Position numbers and translations under genes: made by a program. From the NCBI GenBank assembly GCA_022813625.1, contig JAKLMB010000021.1, forward strand, positions 677,775 through 741,774: a DNA stretch of 64,000 bases. The letters run 5' to 3'. This document shows positions 58,866 through 64,000 of the stretch, piece by piece. The notes beneath the pieces were generated by a model. That model was given only the letters and a program-made list of their open reading frames with translations. It searched no databases and had not been told where the DNA came from. Origin of the DNA: Aaosphaeria pasadenensis (lineage: Eukaryota; Ascomycota; Dothideomycetes; Pleosporales). Numbering within the stretch: position 1 is the stretch's first letter; each line of letters begins with the position of its first letter.

Positions 58866-59697
58866 AGGGTCTACGACAGACAGAGGACGGACGATGTCTT
58901 GGCTCTCTTCGTTTCTTTCTTTCTTGCAGGCATGCATGCAGCATTTACCAACATGGAGTTTTGGGGAAAGGGGGATGGATGGCTGAAGAAAAATGGTTCA
59001 GGATTGCGAAGTGGGAGATCACACATATACCCAGTTTTTGTTTTTGTTAAAAGAGAAGATGAAAAAGAGAAGAATCTTTTAAAAAGATTTGATAGTTTGG
59101 AAGGAAGGCAACGGGGAGGGAGAGATATTGACAGAATAGCCACAGTCGGCTTTCAAAGGATTGATCCATAGCAATTCGAATCTAATTGCTAGATTTGAAA
59201 TTGACTTCTCATCGTCATTTACATCATTCAACGTATCAGGCATGCCGATAGATCCTCCCAATGTACTTGAGGCAATCGGTCGTTGGCGAACACAGCCTTC
59301 GTAGCCTACGTAAGTATGCCGTATAACCCCCCCCTAAAGAAAGAGAGCGTAAACCTAAGATTTTCCCTCCGAATGTGAAGACCTTGCCCTTAAAGGTCCT
59401 TCAAGTAGTACGGCGCCTGCGCCTCAGCGCGGGAGTTAAAGCGCCATTTTTACAAAACGCCTTTGCTAGAACTCGGAACCTTTGACGTATTGAGTACATT
59501 ACGAAAAGAAACTTCGAAGAGACGAAAGGACAGGGAACGTTAGAGAGATTATTAATAAAAAGAAATAATATTTGGAAATAAGGAAATAAAGAAATAGGGA
59601 AAACAAGAAAACATTTCTCCAAGATAAAACGCCTCCGCTCTATTGCAGACACAAGCAACATGACCAAAAGGAAATACATGTGATTGGGTCCATACAT
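58866..59697. other. Convergent intergenic spacer
   Basis: Spacer between RPC11 and the homeobox regulator. AT-rich with short simple-sequence tracts. No gene, tRNA or transposon terminus is seen. Confidence 0.6.
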
Positions 59698-62013
59698 TCA
59701 TGAAGGGGGATTCCAGTCAGGGGGGAAGAACATTGGGTTGCTAAAGTCCATGGCGTTGAGATTGAAATTGGCGTCGACAGTGACGGCCATTGGGTCATAT
59801 GTGAAACCGGTGGTGAAGTGTGTCTGCTGTTGTGGTGGCATCTGCATTTGATTCATGTGCGACCAGTCATCGTATCCGGCGGTGTAGTTGACGGCCATAA
59901 GAGGATCAGTGTTGATGTCTGGTAGCACGGGAGCATGTGACAGTTGGGAATAACTAAAACCCATTGTCATCGCATCATTGCTAATGGGTAGCGGTTGGAA
60001 TGTGTTCGCGAACGTCGTCGTCGTCGGCTGAGTGACCGTCTTCTGTGAGCTCCGTGTCGAACGGCGGGCGAACGACCGACTGAGTCGTGCAAGACCGTGG
60101 GCTTCCTTCTCCTTCTCCTTGTTTGCTTCCTTCTCTTCCTTCTTCTTTTGCTTCTTCGATTCTTTATCGTTTGGTTGCGTGTAGTCCGTCCAGCTCTCCA
60201 TCGTCAGTCCGTCCTTGAAGTGGTTTGCGATGTGCGTTTCCCTCTTTCCCCAAGTCTCCAAATGTTCTCCGCAAAATCCGCAGGTCCAGCTTTCCGAGCA
60301 TTTGCCGCGCTCACCGTCGCTCTTCCACCTTGTTTGCGCCAAATCGAACAACTTCGCCCCGTGGAAGTTCTTTACATGCTGACGAAGATGATCAGGGCGA
60401 TAGAAGGTTCGGTCGCTCGTCGGGCGCTTTGCGCACTCGGAAATTCGGTGGTGAGAGAGGAAGTGGTCCTCCGAAGGGTTCTCCAACATACAGAATGCGC
60501 AAAAGGAGGTCGAAGTTTCCGGCTGGCCTGTGTTGGAAGATCGCGTAGTTTGTGTAAGTCGAGGTCCATAAAGCATGCATGTCCACTGGGCGCGGGTATG
60601 GTGCTGTGTCTCTTCATGACGGCGCCAGGACTTGGGAGCAACCCTTTGACGACAAAAGGTGCATTCCCACTTCTCCTGCTCTCCCGTTGCGTTGTTGTCC
60701 ATGATAGGTGTGTTCGAGATTGGTGATATGAGTTCGTTATGCGGAGACGCTTGCCGTGTGAGCCTGTACTTCTTCTTCTTGCCTCGTCGAGATTGCTGTG
60801 GTCGTGACTGTCCGTTGGAGAATGCACTGCTCCCCGAAATCGACCCAGCCCTCATATGGCTTTGGTTTCGAGTGTCTGATAGATATGTGAAACCACCGAC
60901 ACGGTCTAACTCTGTTGATGCACGCTCAATATCCTCCGGAGCAGCACCTTCATCTCCATTCTCGCCGTTCAACCATGTGTCGAGCGGGCTCAGTTGCCTT
61001 GCCCTAGCATTGGTGAACCAAGTTGTGACTTGCTTCTCAGTGATACCACAATCCGAAGCGAGCTGTCGCTTCACCTCGGCACTCGGATACGGATTATCTG
61101 CGTGTGCGTCAAGCCAGGCTTGCAAGGTAGTGAGGGCGGACAGTGGCAGTTTTGAGGTTCTACCAGCCCTCGATCGCCTGACCTTGCTATCGGGACTGGA
61201 CGGCGACATCGACGAGAGACGCTCATATTGCTTCGAGATGCACGATGCGCAGTTCGACGGACCGGAGGGATCGATAACGGAGGACAGCTCACAGGCTGAG
61301 CAGCGTGTTTGTAGAGCCATCTGAGGATGTTGCGGCTTCGCTGCACGAGCTTGCGTGCGCTCTTCTTTTTTCTTGATAGATTCTTTTCCTTTGGAAGATG
61401 CATCGAAGGAGAGCAGCGAGGGCTCGATGGTTTCTGGTAGTCGACAGTTCTCGCACTGGATGTTCTCGCCGGGGTTGGTGACGGTGTATAGATCGCACGT
61501 GAAGCAGCCTTGGGAAGTGGGTTCAATTTCGGGGAGATAAAGATGGTCGTTTGAAATGGTACTGGTGTTGAAGACGTAGCCTTTGGATGAGGACGTATTG
61601 ACTGATAGTTCTTCTATCTTGGGTAGTGCCTGGTCACCCTACCGATCGTCAGTGAGATTCTATAGCAATCCAGGGCAACGGAAACAGAAGGGCAAGGGTC
61701 TGAAACATACAATATGGAAATCGGAGAACCCACCCAACTCTAGGCCGACGTTGTCTTCTAGTCTGCCTTGGAGACTGTTGGTCGAAGTGCTGGGTTGGAG
61801 GTAGAACTGGACGACGTCAGTGGACGGGACTTGATAATGAAGGTTTCTGTTTCCAGGCAGGAACGCCGACGCCGGAATAGTAGACGTGCGAGAGGAATAT
61901 CGTACCACGCCATTTCTTGCGTTCTCTTCCTGTGTGCCATACCCTGAATCGAAGCTCCAAATACTGGGCGCGTTTGGTTTTCCAGCGGACGAACTAGCAA
62001 TTGGCGAGAGCAT
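59698..62013 (-). CDS. Homeobox (TALE/KN type) and C2H2 zinc-finger transcription factor
   Basis: Nuclear regulator; targets unknown. Two exons (61711-62013 and 59698-61638) join in phase 0 to 747 residues. The frame upstream of the obvious Met at residue 208 stays open and continues to a TAG acceptor, so the short start there is wrong. Two cysteine pairs of identical spacing precede the homeodomain: Cys146/149 with 163/166, and Cys214/217 with 231/234, each CX2C-X13-CX2C. The homeodomain spans about residues 260-315 (LQAWLDAHADNPYPSAEVKR ... WFTNARAR), with the TALE three-residue loop insertion. Diverged C2H2-type fingers follow at about 420-580 (CTFC, CAFC, CGFC each followed by His pairs). 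A Lys/Glu helix and a Gln/Met-rich, Asp-containing C-terminus complete the protein. Confidence 0.88.
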
Positions 62014-63927
62014 AGTCGCGAGCGAGATGGAAGAAGAATGTATTGTTGTAGTTGTGTAGCTCCCGCACAACCACACAATTGTCGCAATAGTGATTGGGTG
62101 GGATAGTGGATAGTGTAAGGCTTCGATGCCTGAGGAGACGAGATGGAACCTTCAACATCACGGCGGAAATGGCTCTCTCATATCCTCTGGCCGACCCCAC
62201 CTGTGAGGAAGCATTGAGTTAGAGGGCGTTTCGTGGCTGTTCCCTGTCAATGAACTGTGGCTGGTGCTATTTTTGATAGGACGAGTATGTGCCACACCCA
62301 GCTCAACATGGGTACCATTCGGACTCAAGTTGCGGCAGCGTTCCTGGTTCGTCATGCGGCTATGAAGGCTATGATGGTGGGGAGGAGTGAACGATTTGGC
62401 AATGGATTGAGGCTGAGGCTGAGGCGGGTAAGTTGTAAGTAGTTAGGTGGAAGATGATGGAGTGGACAGAAGGGAAGAGGTGTAGTCCAGGGTATTAGTC
62501 GTATACAGGGAAGCGACAGGGTATGTTCAGGGTACATGCAGGGTGAAAGGCACATGATTGGCTATTACGGACAGTAAGCGACGACTGGCGACTAAGCCGT
62601 CGTACGGAAAAGGGCACTGCAGCGATCCTCACGCATCCTCCGACATCCTCTGGCCTATCGGAGACGCCCGAAGGATTCCTTAACCTTTCTTTTTCTTCCT
62701 TGTCACGTTGTATTCGTACATCCATTTCCAGGGCTGTGCTATTGCTACCGCTAATACTGCAATGCTACTTCTGTGCTGTGCTATGTGCTCACTGCTAGTT
62801 TGGTATGCGCTATGTGCGGTGTGCTGTGTTGCTGTGTGCTGCTGTTCCGTTTCGACCGCAATTCCTCCATCCGCTTCCCATTCCCAATCCCCATGCCCAT
62901 TAGCCACAGGCCATTAGCCACTATCTTTCGCACATGGATTTGACCGCCAATCCGACCATCCCACAATAATGACGAAATCTATTGATCAATGGTCTTTGGT
63001 ACCGCATCGCATCGCACCGCACCGCACCGCACCGCAAGTGATGCCCGCACGTCCACCCGAAGCGTAAGCCGCACATACGCCCGCTCTCATCCGAACTGTC
63101 CTGTTCTGTCCTTATTTTCCAAGTATCCATCGTCATTGGGCAGGGACCATGCACTTAGTTGGTCAATATGTCGATCGGTTGGTGCTATTGTTCGTCGTCG
63201 TCTTTCAAGCTTGCAGACATGCGGTGAAATGGTGCGCCCATTGTAGACAGAAAGATATCAGATCAAGACTATCAAATATATTTTCCGTTAGCAAGAGGAT
63301 GGCACAGAAAGTCATCCATCCATCAACAGAGCCACTTGCAACATCAGATATTATTGTGTGGCTGGTGAGCAGAAGAGATGCATCCATCCTCTCCAACGGT
63401 GTCTTTTTCCCAATGTCATATGTGTCAATGTTGATACTATGGTAGTATCGCCCATGTTTTACCCAAAGAAAAAAAGAAAAAGATCTACAGTCGAGCAGGA
63501 GGGCTTGGGAGAAACTGCGATATTTCGCGCGATATGATGATTATATTTCTGTATTGTACGATCTCATCCAGGGCAAGCAACCCGGGCGAGAGATCGAGAA
63601 AAGGTCTTTTATTAGATTGAGGTTACAATAATCTACAAACACTACGCATAGAAGATACTTTGTGGTTTATGTTGTAACTACGGAGTACGGAATATGCTAT
63701 GAAATTATATTCCGTATGTGATATCCCAATCGTTCTTGTTTGCGTTTGAGGGTCGCTGTTCGAAGAGTATCACACCATCGTTCTACGTCATTTCAGCTTA
63801 TGGCTACCCTTGTCTACCATCTACTATCTCACATCTGCTCAAGCGTCCTGCACATCTACATACCCGACCTTGCTAGCACAGTCTATTAGATCTGACCATT
63901 CCCTTTCCCCATCCTTGAATACATGTA
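62014..63927. other. Intergenic right edge
   Basis: No supported gene. It contains a GCACC/GCATC pentanucleotide tract at 63001-63036, a TGCTG-rich stretch near 62755-62850 and one nonamer TACGGAGTA at 63679-63687. The left part is the promoter of the homeobox gene. Confidence 0.55.
63001..63036. repeat. GCATC/GCACC pentanucleotide microsatellite
   Basis: Seven 5-bp units in tandem, with a switch from CGCAT to CGCAC type. Confidence 0.9.
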
Positions 63928-64000
63928 CAGAGGGTTGGCACGTCGGGCTGGCCACCTGCTAACTTCATGTATCTTCTATACCTAAAGTGTCTACTTAAAA
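63928..64000 (+). mobile_element. MITE copy E, cut by the window edge
   Basis: Starts CAGAGGGTTGGCACGTCGGG after a TA. It continues through the CACCTGCTAACTTCATG and CTTCTATACCTAAAGTGTC segments, which match the reverse complement of the right half of copy B. The right terminus lies beyond the window. Confidence 0.85.

Noticed and set aside
60097..61324. Plus-strand open frames over the homeobox gene
   Set aside because: They overlap the conserved homeodomain and zinc-finger codons on the other strand and show no family features.

Overview
The window reads as nuclear DNA of a filamentous ascomycete (Pezizomycotina). Most genes carry short GT-AG introns of roughly 45-70 bp, often with a recognisable branch point. 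The proteins are typical of that group: a Zn2Cys6 regulator, a PTH11-like membrane protein, a homeobox plus C2H2 regulator, an Sls1-type mitochondrial protein, and a TEF1 gene with a 5-nt first coding exon. The class (Leotiomycetes, Dothideomycetes or other) cannot be fixed from this sequence alone.

Layout. 1-10.2 kb: one gene for a coiled-coil protein with a Cys/His cluster (minus, 1.46-3.20 kb), then about 7 kb of microsatellite-rich DNA with no supportable gene. 10.2-15.5 kb: ketosphinganine reductase and a divergent PTH11-like protein, then a Whi5/Nrm1-like G1/S repressor. 16-26 kb: a MITE, a cytosolic GH5 enzyme, two neighbouring disordered proteins that both end in CaaX-like motifs, two less well known proteins and an MFS sugar transporter. 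26-31 kb: gene-poor, with a decaying two-exon locus containing a 96-bp tandem repeat. 31-38 kb: a family III CoA-transferase divergent from a large Zn2Cys6 regulator. 38-44.7 kb: tRNA adenosine deaminase Tad1 divergent from an NT-C2 protein, then Sls1. 44.7-48.5 kb: a transposon-scarred interval with a MITE half-copy, a truncated zinc-finger reading frame and a MITE nested inside another MITE. 48.5-62 kb: a housekeeping stretch with TEF1, an epoxide-hydrolase-like enzyme, a membrane protein, a coiled-coil protein, SF3b5, an ankyrin protein, RPC11 and a homeobox regulator. The last 2 kb is intergenic and ends inside another MITE copy.

Exon structures were rebuilt by hand from splice signals and reading-frame continuity. 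Each listed multi-exon gene closes to a whole number of codons. I see no secondary-metabolite, CRISPR-like or defence cluster. The most distinctive signals are the TA-flanked MITE family with its nested insertion, the tandem zinc-knuckle pairs of the homeobox regulator, the adjacent CaaX-ending disordered proteins, the decaying 96-bp repeat locus, and a strongly over-represented nonamer, TACTCCGTA, found only outside genes.
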